NCBI GenBank assembly: GCA_037044905.1
Contig: JBAOKB010000064.1
Span: forward strand, 1 to 64,000
Source of the DNA: Hortaea werneckii
Lineage: Eukaryota; Ascomycota; Dothideomycetes; Mycosphaerellales; Teratosphaeriaceae
Direction: 5' to 3'
Length of the DNA: 64,000 bases
Shown piece by piece: positions 51,261-61,587 of this stretch. The notes beneath the pieces were generated by a model, which was not told the origin of the DNA, made no database searches, and worked only from the letters and a program-made list of their open reading frames with translations. The position numbers and the translations under genes are program-made. Within the stretch, counting starts at the first letter, position 1, and each line of letters starts with the position of its first letter.

Positions 51261-52664
51261 TCATGCCGCAGTCCCATACCCCTCCCCCCGTCCCCTTCCC
51301 CCCTCACCCCTGGGAACCAAAACCGTCGTCTCCCCCTCCCTACCCGCCCCATCCCCCCGCTCACCACCCCCATCACCAGCCTCCGAAGACGAAACCCTCG
51401 GCACCCACCCCCTCAACCACCCACTCACCCGCCTAAACCTCCACCTCCCCGCCTCAGAATCCAACACCAACACCTTCCCCTCCCCCCCACCATCCCCACC
51501 CTCCCCATAAACCAAGAACTGCACCCCCATCCCCCCATCCATCCCCAACACCCCCGCCGCGCCGAGGAAAAACGGCAACGCCGCCCCGACCCACTCGGCC
51601 CTCTTACTCCCCTGTGCGCCCGCCCAGCCTCCGCCGCCGTAAGGTCGCATATCGGACCACGCCAGGGGATTCGCGAGGAGGGCGGCCGAGTAGAAAAGGT
51701 TCCCGCCGAAGGCGGCGAGGAAGAGGGTCGGGCTGAGACCCGCGGTGGATTTGCGATGGAAGTTTTTGAGCAGTTGCGGGAGCCGGGAGGAGAGGTAGAG
51801 GGCTGTGGAGGTCCAGGAGAGGAGTGTGCCGGTTTTTTCGAGCGCGGTGGGTTGGTTGGGGACGGGGGGTTGGGGGGTTGTGGTGGGAGGGGAGGTAGGG
51901 GAGGGGAGGGGCGTGGCGTGGGTTAGGGCTGCGAGGCAGGCTATGAGGAGCAGGGTTCGGGGGGAGGGGGAGGGAAGGGGGGAGGTTGATGAAGGGGGGC
52001 TGACGCGGTGGATGGTTGTCCCTCTTGGGGTTGTGGAGGGACTGGTGGATGAAGGTGGATGTTCTGAGGGTTTCGGGTCGCGTTCGAAGGTTGGTTGGCG
52101 GAAGATGATGCGTGGGCGGGTGGCGGCTTTGCCCTTTTTGGGGGTGTCGTCGTTGCTGTGTCCATTCTCACCGCCTGAGGAGGATCCGTCGACGGATAGG
52201 CCGTCGATTACTTCTGCCATTGCGCCGTGGTGCGATCGATCGCTGTCTCTTCTAGGCCAAGTTCTCCGCATTATATTGCCGTGCTTCAGCCTCTCATACC
52301 AGATCCATTGTCCGACTAGACATAGATCGACGAAGACATAGTATCCTCCGATGGCTACCTGCCATCTTGCTTGATGGGTGAAAAGCGCTCCTAGGAGATT
52401 GCTGATATCCCCCAAACACCATTCAACTAGGAAATATATGGACAGTCCTGATGTGCTGCCTAGACTCCAGTTCTTGTAAATCTGAGGCAGCTGGGCGAAG
52501 AGCCATGCTACGATGCTGAGCGTTCCGAGCACGTTTGATGTGAAGGCGAGAGGTGTCGGGACACAGGTATGGAAAGCGCTGCTGAAGCGGAAGAGGAAAT
52601 CATTGGTAGGTTCGCAGTGGGCTGGTAAGGAAGGCTCCAGGACTAGCGTATGTAGCCATGGCAT
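51261..52664 (-). CDS. PQ-loop repeat vacuolar transporter (Ypq/Rtc2-like)
   Basis: Intronless, 467 aa from the ATG at 52664. PQ-loop proteins of this type export cationic amino acids or cystine from the vacuole. Seen: TM helices with the first PQ motif AQLPQIYKNW (Pro60-Gln61) and STSGLSIYFLVEWCLGDISN; more TMs (VAIGGYYVFVDLCLVGQWIW); a long hydrophilic Ser/Pro-rich loop (about 130-240); TM; then the second PQ motif SSRLPQLLKNF (Pro296-Gln297) with KSTAGLSPTLFLAAFGGNLF. The C-terminus is Gly/Glu-rich and cytosolic. Both motifs and the GLS turns are intact, as expected for function. It is divergent from TDP1. Confidence 0.88.
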   Translation of the reverse strand: MPWLHTLVLEPSLPAHCEPTNDFLFRFSSAFHTCVPTPLAFTSNVLGTLSIVAWLFAQLPQIYKNWSLGSTSGLSIYFLVEWCLGDISNLLGALFTHQARWQVAIGGYYVFVDLCLVGQWIWYERLKHGNIMRRTWPRRDSDRSHHGAMAEVIDGLSVDGSSSGGENGHSNDDTPKKGKAATRPRIIFRQPTFERDPKPSEHPPSSTSPSTTPRGTTIHRVSPPSSTSPLPSPSPRTLLLIACLAALTHATPLPSPTSPPTTTPQPPVPNQPTALEKTGTLLSWTSTALYLSSRLPQLLKNFHRKSTAGLSPTLFLAAFGGNLFYSAALLANPLAWSDMRPYGGGGWAGAQGSKRAEWVGAALPFFLGAAGVLGMDGGMGVQFLVYGEGGDGGGEGKVLVLDSEAGRWRFRRVSGWLRGWVPRVSSSEAGDGGGERGDGAGREGETTVLVPRGEGGRGRGEGYGTAA

Positions 52665-53888
52665 GGCTTGTTGGTGTGTAGGATTTGCGGCGAGGTTGGA
52701 GGTATTGGCAGATCAAGTCGTGGTAATAGCTTCCCTCGTAGAACTAAGATAGGCACACACTGCCTAAGACACGGTGGTCTGCAGGCTTTGGGAAGGCTTC
52801 TCTCGATGTCCGCGTGACCGCCTGCTGTATTGTCTGCACGTGTGCTTCTCAATTCTTGACTCTTCGGCCTAGCTACCGTCGCCAGACCAGACACCAGGAT
52901 GCTAGTGTAAAGACAGATGCTCTCTAGATGTAGGAAGAATGCTAGTATGCAAGACGGCGAACAATGCAAGACAGATAAGGCCCAGGAACAAATGCACACC
53001 AGAACCTGAATGTTGTTGAATAATGAAAGGAAGTGTAGATGTCAAAGGGAGATAGTAATCAAACACGATAGACAGTTACTCATGCGCCGTCGTAGTCATA
53101 CCTCCAAGGTAGTGTCAAGACGTGTAGTCAGCTTGGCTACCGTAGTGACATCTCACACCTATCTTCCTTCCTCGGACACGAGGGTGGGGATGAAGGCCGC
53201 CGCCGCCGCCGCCGCCGCCATGATGTCTTGCGCGTGACGGGCAGGAAGCGCGACAGGCGCGGGGTCGTGTGGGTGCAATGTCATGTGCCGTCGACGCATG
53301 GCTGGACGGGATTATCTCTTATCGTTAATATCTACACAAGAAAGGCAGACAAGAGCAGCGCCGGGCGGTCGCATTGGATCATAGGGAAGCTTATCTTGCG
53401 TCGGAGGGTGTAGAGGGAGATAAGGACTTGCCTGTTTGGGTAAAGCTCATAGCCCCCCATCGGGTGACTTCCCCGTTGTGGGGGAACGAGATAGCCGAGA
53501 CGACGACTTTAGCCCTTTGGTATGCACAGATGACAAAAGTCGCTGTATCAAGGACGTTGTTGCCTGGTTGCCTGGCGAAGGTTTGGTACACACGACACCC
53601 CCATTGTAGGGAGGTGCCATTCATCTCCAGCCTTGGACAGCTGTCGACCCATTGAGTTGATGTGCATCTCATAGCGAGCTTGATGCGCGAGATATTGCCT
53701 GACTGTACATGATCGAACACGCTGTAGCACGCCAACCGTTCTTGAGCCTTGCGACCCGTGTGTTTATTGGCTCCCTTCAGTGCCCGATTAGGCAAGTGCT
53801 ACGAACAAGCCGCCACAACCCAGCAACACAAGTCAAGCACAAGTCACATTTTCCCTTATTCCGACCTTCACCTATTCCATGCAGAAAC
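52665..53888. promoter_or_regulatory. Divergent intergenic region, PQ-loop / TDP1
   Basis: These 1.2 kb show no gene. They contain a GCC trinucleotide repeat (about 53199-53220). An open frame extends 60 codons upstream of the TDP1 start and includes an ATG at 53709, probably leader. Confidence 0.4.
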
Positions 53889-56015
53889 ATGGCTTCTGAA
53901 AGCGAAGATGAAGATGTGAAGAAAGCCATTGCTTTGTCGCTTGAGTCAAGTAACACTGCACAGGACGCATTGCCAACCCAGGAGACACTCCAAACGGCGA
54001 CTACACATGAAGAGGCATCAGTCCCGTCGGCCAGCACAACCGGCTTGGCTGGACTCGATAGACGTGCCATGGAGCAGGAACGTCTTGCCAGGCAAAAAGC
54101 ACGTACCGCTGGAATGAAGCGCGAACGATCAATCTCGCCACGGGAACTCAGTGATGCTAGGAAGGCTCCGAAGATTGAAGAGACGACATTTGATCTTCCA
54201 AGCGGTGCCCGCCTGAACTTCCTGTCGTCCGCGGTCAATGAGCAACAGGCGAACCGCAAATCCGCCTCTGCAAACCTTGCCACCGATCGTCATAGGTCTC
54301 TCCCATCAGCCATCAAGGCCGAAGAAGGAAAAGAACCGATCAAGCAAGAGAGTCCGTCTTCCTCCAAACCAGCACCCTCAGGTAGTCTCCAGTATCCGTA
54401 CGGCGTCGTCAAGAAAACCTGGGCCTTTGGCCACCCTCGCGACAACGACATCAAACTCGAAGAAGTCCTCGAGCCTCAGACACTCCGTACAGCCGTCCTC
54501 TCCGCTTTCCAATGGGACATCGACTGGGTCCTCTCAAAACTCAAAACACCCCTCAAAGGCGGGAAGACGAAATGCGTCTTCATCATGCAAGCCAAGCAAG
54601 AAAGCGAAAGGAAAGAAATCCAGGCCCAAGCAGCTAGTATCAGAAGTTTCCTCCGGCTCGTCTTCCCGCCTATGGAAGGCCAGACATGGTGTATGCATTC
54701 CAAACTCATGCTGCTGTTCCACCCGGAGAAATTGCGAATCGCGGTCCCGACGGCGAATCTGTTGAACTTCGACTGGGGCGAGACGGGTTCGATGGAGAAC
54801 AGCGTCTTTCTCATCGACCTTCCACGTCTAGCCCACGGCAAGAAATCGCAGTCGCAAGATCTGACCCACTTTGCCCAGGAACTCCTATACTTCGTCCAAA
54901 AACAAGGCGTCGACGCAGACGTGCGGGACGGGCTTCTCAACTTCGACTTCGCCGCGACGGAGCATATGGCCTTCGTGCACTCCGTCGGCGGGATCTCCTA
55001 CCGCGAGGACGCCCGACGGACGGGGTTTCTCGGCCTGGGAAATGCAGTCCGCCATCTCGGCCTCCAAACCCATCGGCTCGAACTCGACTTCGTCGCTTCC
55101 TCCATCGGCTCCCTAAACGATTCCCAACTCCAAAACCTCTACACCTCTGCAAAAGGACTCGACGTAACTTCCCCATCATCCACTTCCTCCTCCTCCTCGA
55201 AACCCAAACCCGACTTCTTCCAAACCTCACGTACCACCACCCGCACCACCGCCAAACCCTCCCCCTCCTACCCCCTCCCACCACCATCTGACGTGCGGAA
55301 GTCCCTTCGTATCTACTTCCCCACCCACGAGACTGTAACGGCCTCTTCCGCCGGCGCAGCGGGGACCATCTGTCTGAATCGGAAGTACTTCGAGAACCTG
55401 GCTTTCCCGCGGGAGTGTTTCCGGGATTATATTTCTTCGAGGCGGGGACTGCTGAGTCATAATAAGATCCTTTTCGCGAGGGGGAAGCGGGGGATCGGCT
55501 CTGAGGATGGAGGGGTACGGGTTGGGGATGATGAGCCAGAGGGAAGTGTTGGTGCTGGTGGTGACGGGGGTGGAAGCAGGGATGTAGCATGGGTCTACGT
55601 CGGGTCGGCGAATTGCTCGCAGTCGGCTTGGGGGAATTTGACGGTAGATCGGAAGTCCCAGAAGGAAAAGGGGGGAGGTGGGTGGAAGATGAATTGCCGG
55701 AATTGGGAGTCGGGCGTCCTCTTACCCGTTCCTTCAGAAAACTTCCCCCGGACGGTCGGGAAACGGGAGGTTGATGGTGATGAGGACGGGGTTCGAGTTA
55801 AGAAAGAGGTTGATCCTGATGCGACGGACAGCGAGCCCGATTCTTCTTCAACTCCTCATCCTCGTCGTCGGAGCGGGAAAGAGAAGGATGTAGACCACAT
55901 GCAACTCGTCGGGATGGAAGTCTTTCACGGGCTCGTAGACCTTCCGTTCGTGTTCCCCGCTCCCGAGTACGGCGGCAGGGAACCTTGGTATTTCCAGGAA
56001 TGGCAGGCACGGTAA
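53889..56015 (+). CDS. TDP1: Tyrosyl-DNA phosphodiesterase 1
   Basis: Intronless, 708 aa from the ATG at 53889. Tdp1 removes stalled topoisomerase I peptides and other 3' adducts from DNA. Seen: an N-terminal ubiquitin-interacting-like helix (EDVKKAIALSLESS, about 7-20), a disordered linker, then the phospholipase-D fold with KTWAFGHPRDNDIKLEEVL, the first HxK motif MHSKLMLLFH (His270, Lys272), VPTANLLNFDWGE, the second HxK motif SHNKILFARG (His524, Lys526) and GSANCSQSAWG. Both catalytic pairs are intact. A Ser-rich insertion lies at about 425-470, and an acidic linker near the end. An in-frame ATG 60 codons upstream gives a less likely longer form. Confidence 0.94.
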   Translation: MASESEDEDVKKAIALSLESSNTAQDALPTQETLQTATTHEEASVPSASTTGLAGLDRRAMEQERLARQKARTAGMKRERSISPRELSDARKAPKIEETTFDLPSGARLNFLSSAVNEQQANRKSASANLATDRHRSLPSAIKAEEGKEPIKQESPSSSKPAPSGSLQYPYGVVKKTWAFGHPRDNDIKLEEVLEPQTLRTAVLSAFQWDIDWVLSKLKTPLKGGKTKCVFIMQAKQESERKEIQAQAASIRSFLRLVFPPMEGQTWCMHSKLMLLFHPEKLRIAVPTANLLNFDWGETGSMENSVFLIDLPRLAHGKKSQSQDLTHFAQELLYFVQKQGVDADVRDGLLNFDFAATEHMAFVHSVGGISYREDARRTGFLGLGNAVRHLGLQTHRLELDFVASSIGSLNDSQLQNLYTSAKGLDVTSPSSTSSSSSKPKPDFFQTSRTTTRTTAKPSPSYPLPPPSDVRKSLRIYFPTHETVTASSAGAAGTICLNRKYFENLAFPRECFRDYISSRRGLLSHNKILFARGKRGIGSEDGGVRVGDDEPEGSVGAGGDGGGSRDVAWVYVGSANCSQSAWGNLTVDRKSQKEKGGGGWKMNCRNWESGVLLPVPSENFPRTVGKREVDGDEDGVRVKKEVDPDATDSEPDSSSTPHPRRRSGKEKDVDHMQLVGMEVFHGLVDLPFVFPAPEYGGREPWYFQEWQAR

Positions 56016-57119
56016 ACAATTTGGTTGGATCCAGACTTGGAATGATTGGGGCAAGGTGTACGTACGAGGGTTGAGTTGTGGGCGGGAGGGGGCTGAGGGA
56101 GGGTAAGGGGGCAGGGACTTTTCGTCGTTGATTAAAAGAGTCTTTGCCGGTTCCCTCCCCCCCTCCCCCCCCTCCCCCCCCCTCCTCCTCTCCCCTGAGT
56201 TTGTTAAAAGGGCTTCAGATGAGTGTCGTGATCAGAGAGCTACGATGTAAAAAATGTTATCAGCCAAAATATCCTCTGCCCCTGAAAAAAAAAAAAAAAA
56301 AAAAAAAATCCTCGATCCCTAAAGATAGGTCCCTACTAACCAAATGTTGTTCCTTTCATATTGCCCTTAACTATCTCAGCCTCTCTACTCTCTACACCTT
56401 CTACTCCACATCTGTCCGCTCATCTCTAGCTCATACTTGTACAAATAGTTACGGTGCTCCCCCCCCCCCCCCCACGTCCGTTAAAGGTGAAAGACAGTAA
56501 TGAGGAATCCTAGAAGAAGAAGAAAGTGGCGGAAAGAGGAAATAAGGAAACAAAGCAAGTGAAAGAGTTTCAAGCTGATTGTTTCAATGCATTGTATGTA
56601 CACTTGTCTTCATATTTGTCTTCGTTTCTTCTTTTTTTGTTTTTTCCACTTTATTAAAAAGAAATGAAAGGAACAACCTTCGGCAAGCAAATCTTTTTGG
56701 TTTCTTTTTCTTTTTCTTTTTAAAAGAAAAAAAAAAAAAAAGAAAGAACTCTGTTCTACATACCATTTACGCAACAACAGAGGGTATCATGCTTCATGCT
56801 CTATACATCGATCTCTAAGAGACAACAAGAGGACGAAGAAGTCTCTCAAAGTTGGTCTCTTGAAATTATGTTGTTGTTTTTCATCATCACATCATCATCA
56901 ATAGTCATCCACTTCCCCCTTTCCCCTTCACTCATGCCGTTGGCTTGGAGAGCCAAGTGTCGTTAGCGCTCTTGAAGAGAATAGCGCCCCCGTTCTCACG
57001 CAATGACCAAAAGGAGTACCTCGTGCTCATTTCTCATCCCGCAAATTCCCCGCTTAGGCCTTCACACCCCCCCCTCCCACCACATCCCATCCCTTTCTCC
57101 CCACCCCCCTTCCGGACCC
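56016..57119. other. Intergenic between convergent TDP1 and SNF4
   Basis: Low-complexity C-runs (56157-56190; a 15-C run at 56459-56473), A-runs (56285-56308 region) and T-rich stretches. No gene seen. Confidence 0.45.
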
Positions 57120-58877
57120 TCACCCCTCGCCCTCCTCCCCCTCGAGCGGACTATTCAGCGTATAATCAAGGATATCGCTGAGGGCCATCAGGCCCTTAAG
57201 CTGGCTGCGCTCGTCGATGATGACGAGGCGGTGCACGCGGGATTTCCGGATCGTGTCGAAGATGGTGTCGAGCCGGTCGTTGAGCGTGCAGGTGTAGATA
57301 CCGGGGAAGTCCTGTGAAGAAGATCGAGTGAGTTAGCGAGAATGGTCCTGGAAAAGATTTGATGCTTTTCTTTTGTTCTTCTTCTATGTCTTTTCTTTTC
57401 TTTTCTTTTCTTTTGGCTTCCGGGCGAGGAAATGCTGAGGGGAAGAGGAACGCAAGAATTTTTTTTTTCTCAAAAAGATGAAGGGAGTCAAAAGGGGGGT
57501 AGAAAAGAAAAACCATACCTCCGACCGCTTCTCCAACGCCTTCCCCACGCTGAGGTTCAGATTCTCATAATCGCCGCCCTTAATCAGCGCAATGACATCC
57601 ACGGCCTCAAACACATTCAACACGGTCCCATCGCGATCCAAAATCGGCACGCTCGAAATATCCCGTTTCACGAGCATATGGATGACGTCCATGACGGGCG
57701 TATCCATGGTAGCTGTCGCCAAGTTCTCGAAGGTGCCGACGCCGATCTCCCACAGGGGTTTCTTCAACGATTGGGTCTCCTTCACGTTGACGGAGACGAA
57801 CTTCAGGATGCGGTATTGGGTTACGACGCTCACGACCATTTCGCGCTGGGTCTCGTCGTCGACGTCGATGAGCGGGATGCGGCGGGCGCGGGATTGTAGC
57901 ATGCGGCGGCAGGCGTCGTAAAGGGGTTGGTTGGGGTTGATGGAGACGGTTTCGATTGGGGCGACGCCGATGGCGCGCTCGATGTCCCGGAGGCTGTTTA
58001 GCTTGAATTGGTCTACCTGCGCTAGTGCGTCGGGATTCTGCCAGTAGTACTGGACTACGTTGAGGTAGTCTGAGGTAGTGAGTAACCCCGCAAAGGTCGA
58101 CGATTGGGAGTCCCATAGTGGCGCGGAGACAATGCCTTGATGGACAAGGGTGTTCAGACTCTTCTTGACTAAGAGCCCCGTGTCGAAGACGATAAGGCGG
58201 TAGCTGAGCGGGAGGACATCGTAGCTGGTGCGCACTTTGAGGAAGGCGCGAATGGCACGCTGTCAAGGAGAAGAATCTTAGTCAGCCACCACCTACGTCT
58301 CTCGAACCATGGCTTGGAGGGGATTGCACAAACTCACCAGCCCTTCAATCTGCTCCCGATCTATCGGCGTGACCATCTGCACCTTCTTCTGCTGGCCCGA
58401 CGACGACGGCGTAGGCCCAGACGCCGATGGACTCCTCGCAAACGGATCGCGTGACAGTGGACGGAGGTAGGACGAAGGCGCGACAAAGTGCGGCGGCGGC
58501 GCAGCAGCAGCTGTAGGGACATCGGCCGGCGAGCCTGCTGTTGTTGCACCTGGCGCTACTGCGGGGGCCGCAGGGTGGGTGGTAGAGGAAACGGGGTGGT
58601 GATGTCTCGACGGGTCATGTTGATCGCTCTCGTGACCTTCCTTCGCGTCTGCATGGGTCGGCGTAGTGGTCTTAGTGTCCGGCTGAGGCTGAGTGGATGC
58701 TGCTGATGGAGCTACGCTGGCATCATCGTGGCCCGGTGCAAGGTCTGTCCCGGCGCTGCCAGACGCCTCACCCGCCGCCGCTGTCTGCTGGGGTCTCTCG
58801 CCCCGCGGTCCTACTTCCTCCTCGTCCTGATCCGGGTCGAGGTACTTCTGGGCTGCCGGAGCCGCGCGATCATCCAT
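57120..58877 (-). CDS. SNF4: AMP-activated kinase gamma subunit Snf4
   Basis: Three exons: 58338-58877, 57519-58259 and 57120-57311, with introns of 78 and 207 bp, all in phase 0, 490 aa. Snf4 is the nucleotide-sensing subunit of the Snf1 kinase controlling carbon source use. A Pro/Ala/His/Gln-rich N-terminal extension of about 150 residues precedes the core. CBS repeats are visible: IRAFLKVRTSYDVLPLSYRL, GIVSAPLWDSQSSTFAGLLT, ESV-type IETVSINPNQPLYDACRRML with RARRIPLIDVD, VIHMLVKRDISSVPILDRDG, and in exon 3 DTIRKSRVHRLVIIDE with LKGLMALSDILDYTL. The yeast protein lacks the long N-terminal extension. Confidence 0.94.
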
Positions 58878-59586
58878 CGTGAGTCCTTCCCGCTGTGGCC
58901 ATGCCCGGATTCTTAGCAGTCAAGAAATTGGGCTAGCACTTGAGGCGGTTTGGGAAAGTGTAGGCGGGTTGGTTGAATCGAGGTGCGCTTGGACGGAGCT
59001 ATGTCGGACGCGCCCGTCAGTGATCCTTTCCAACCTTGCAAGCTGTTGCATGACGTCCCCCCTCCCCACCGCGGGGCAGGATGTGGGGAGGCAACAATGC
59101 GCACGTGATTGTTCCTGAGATCCACCATTGCACCCGAAATGCAATCTCCTGAATCCTGTTGCTACGACTGTACGAGAGGGTCTTGGCATGAATATGCTCG
59201 GTTAAGAGGATACATAGTATGCGCAGATTATATGAACCACAGTACGCTATCCCTTGCCATTAACGCAGGAGGAACGATACGCAAGTTGAACTGCCGAGAC
59301 TTCACCTTCTGCATTTGACTCCGCTATGAACAAAAAACAAAGACGAGGGGAAAAAAAGAGATGCTTATAGCAGCAGCCATCATGCCTTCACTCTGAAGGA
59401 AAAGCCACAGAACCGCTTTCCGCACGTCTCAAACACACACAAAACACCACCGTGCTTTCTAAGCGCCCAGCTCACCTCTCATCTCAATGCATTTGTGCTC
59501 CCCCCCGCGCCGCTTGACGCGTCTCCAGTTCCTGCTCCAAAGTCTCCTTCCACCGCATAGCATCGTGCTCGTAATCATTTGCCCAT

Positions 59587-59617
<31 letters not shown>

Positions 59618-59699
59618 AAAAAGAAAGAAAAATCAATACATCCCCACCCCCTCCCTCCTTCCCTCCCTCCCTTCCTTTCCTTCAAACATGCGACCCGCA
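58878..59699. other. Intergenic
   Basis: Promoter of SNF4 and 3' flank of the PP2C gene. It includes a 29-C run (59587-59615) followed by seven A. No gene recognised. Confidence 0.45.
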
Positions 59700-61587
59700 C
59701 TAACTCCCCCCAGCAGCCGCACCACCATCAGGCGGCGGCTGCGGCTTAAGATCCTTCCTTGCTTTGTCTAGGGCATCCGCGTTCAGCTCCGGGCCGGGCT
59801 CAGCATCATGTTCCTCATCCTGCTCGATAAGGTCGCTAGGAATACGATCGAGGCCCTCGCCCGTCTCATCCAGCTGTTTCTTGCTCTCCATGACTAGGGC
59901 CTCGGCCTCGCTGATGCCGCCGGCGGTCGTGGCAGGATCCCCATCGACGCCGATCAGCTGCGCTTGGTTCGAGGCTGTCTGCTGCACGGCTTTGCTGTCG
60001 AAGCGCACGACCATGCACGAGAGGTTGTCGGTGGAGAAGCGGCCTAGGGCGTGGTCGACGAGGACCTTGGAGGCTTGTTGGGGGTCGTGGATGTTGCGCA
60101 CGAGGTCGACGGCTTCTTGGTCGGAACAGACGTCCCAGAGCTGTTGAAAGTAACGTCAGCAAGTGCTCGATCATCGCATTGTGTCTGGAGACATGGGTAC
60201 TTACGCCATCGCACGCCAGGATCAAAAACTCGTCAATGTCCGGCTGGATCACCGTCTCGGTGGTGTAAGGATGGCCCGTAACCAGATCCTTCATGTACGC
60301 ATCACCAAGCGCACGAGTCACCGCCAACACGCCGTTGACACGGTTGTTCAGGATCAGCCCGCCCGCGCCAGCAATGCGCTTGCCTTCGTTTTCGTCGCTG
60401 CCCTTGTGATCGTATGATAGTCGTAGGGCCTTGCCGTTGCGGCACAGCACGATACGCGCATCGCCCACGTTCGCAGTGTACAGCACTCGCTGCCTTGAGG
60501 CTGATTTCCGCAGCTTACTTTCTGTGCTCGCAGCATCCTGTCCACTTTGCACATCGGCTGTGGCCTTCCCTTCGTTCGATTTCTCTGCGTCGACAGCCGC
60601 CGCTGCAGCTGGCGCGATTGCCGTAGAGCCTGTAGCTGACTGTGCATTTGGTATTCTGTCTTCCCAGCGCAGCACTGCAATGACTGCCGTACACCCGCTG
60701 TTCTTCAAGGGAAGCTTTTCAAGCTGTTGGTCCACTGATGTGAACGTCATGTCAAGCAGCTCGGGTATAGGCGTATTTGGATGTTTGCGAATAATCTCCT
60801 CCAGCAGAATGTGCACCTTCTTACCGCACCAGTCTGCCGCAAAGGTTCCAGCATGTCCATCGAAGATCGCGAAATAGCCATTGTCGGTCTCCGTCACACC
60901 TTGACTGCTAGTTTCTGAGAGCGCGGTACTTGATTCAGTGATGGAAGTGCGGGTCTTGCTCGATGCCTCGGAAGAGAGAGCTGGCGCAGGCGTGCTGAGA
61001 AAGTTGTACAGGTAGGCATGCGTATCCTCCATGGTACGCCGGCATTTCTTGTTCTTATCTTCGGTCACGCCTACAAAGAATGTAGAGCGGGGACCAGGCA
61101 CAGATTCGCCTGCGGAGTTATTGAAGCTGCCCTGCGGCACATTCAGCGCCGGATCAGTCTTACCGAGCTTCTGCATGGGTGTCTGCGGTACCGTTGTCTT
61201 GTTGTCCGGCGAGCTGCCGAAGTTGTGCAATGACTGCTTCGCACTACTGAAGAGGTCGCGTGCGCGTCCAACTCCACTACTTCTCCTCTTCTTCTCCGAA
61301 TTCGCGCTCTCGTCTGCAGACTTTCGGGTAGGACTTCGCATGTCATTTGCTTGGTCCTTCTGCTCGTCAATAGCACCCATAGGGTTCTGGCCGGAGCCGT
61401 TTTTGGGCGCCTGAGGCGATGTCCCGTCGTTTTGCGCGTCTGCAGCGGAGCTGCTGGCCTCTACGCCATTGTCTTTGCCGTTGCTCGAGCTTCCAAACAT
61501 CCTGTTTAGCAGGCCTCCTTGGCCAGAGAGACTGCGTCTCTTCGTTCCCGTAGGGTTCGGGCCAGGCTTGGGGGTAGCCCCGCTCAT
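59700..61587 (-). CDS. Type 2C protein phosphatase (Ptc1-like)
   Basis: Exons 60205-61587 and 59700-60140 with a 64-bp intron (GTAAGT...CAACAG) give 607 aa. It is a Mg/Mn-dependent Ser/Thr phosphatase. After a disordered Ser/Lys-rich N-terminus (about 1-170) the catalytic motifs appear in order: GVTEDKNKKCRRTMEDTHAY, FAIFDGHAG, GCTAVIAVLRW, YTANVGDARIVL, AVTRALGDAYMK, and FLILACDG-LWDVCSDQEAVD, the last one joined across the intron. FSTDNLSCMVVRF follows. Metal-binding Asp residues are present. An insertion of about 50 residues (Ala/Ser-rich) sits between GCTAV and YTANVGD. Ptc1 acts on MAP kinase pathways in yeast; a similar role here is inferred. The acidic Pro-rich tail is extra. Confidence 0.92.

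Noticed and set aside
14601..61587. Secondary metabolite gene cluster
   Set aside because: No polyketide synthase, NRPS, terpene synthase, P450 or transporter grouping; gene content is housekeeping plus scattered lineage-specific genes.
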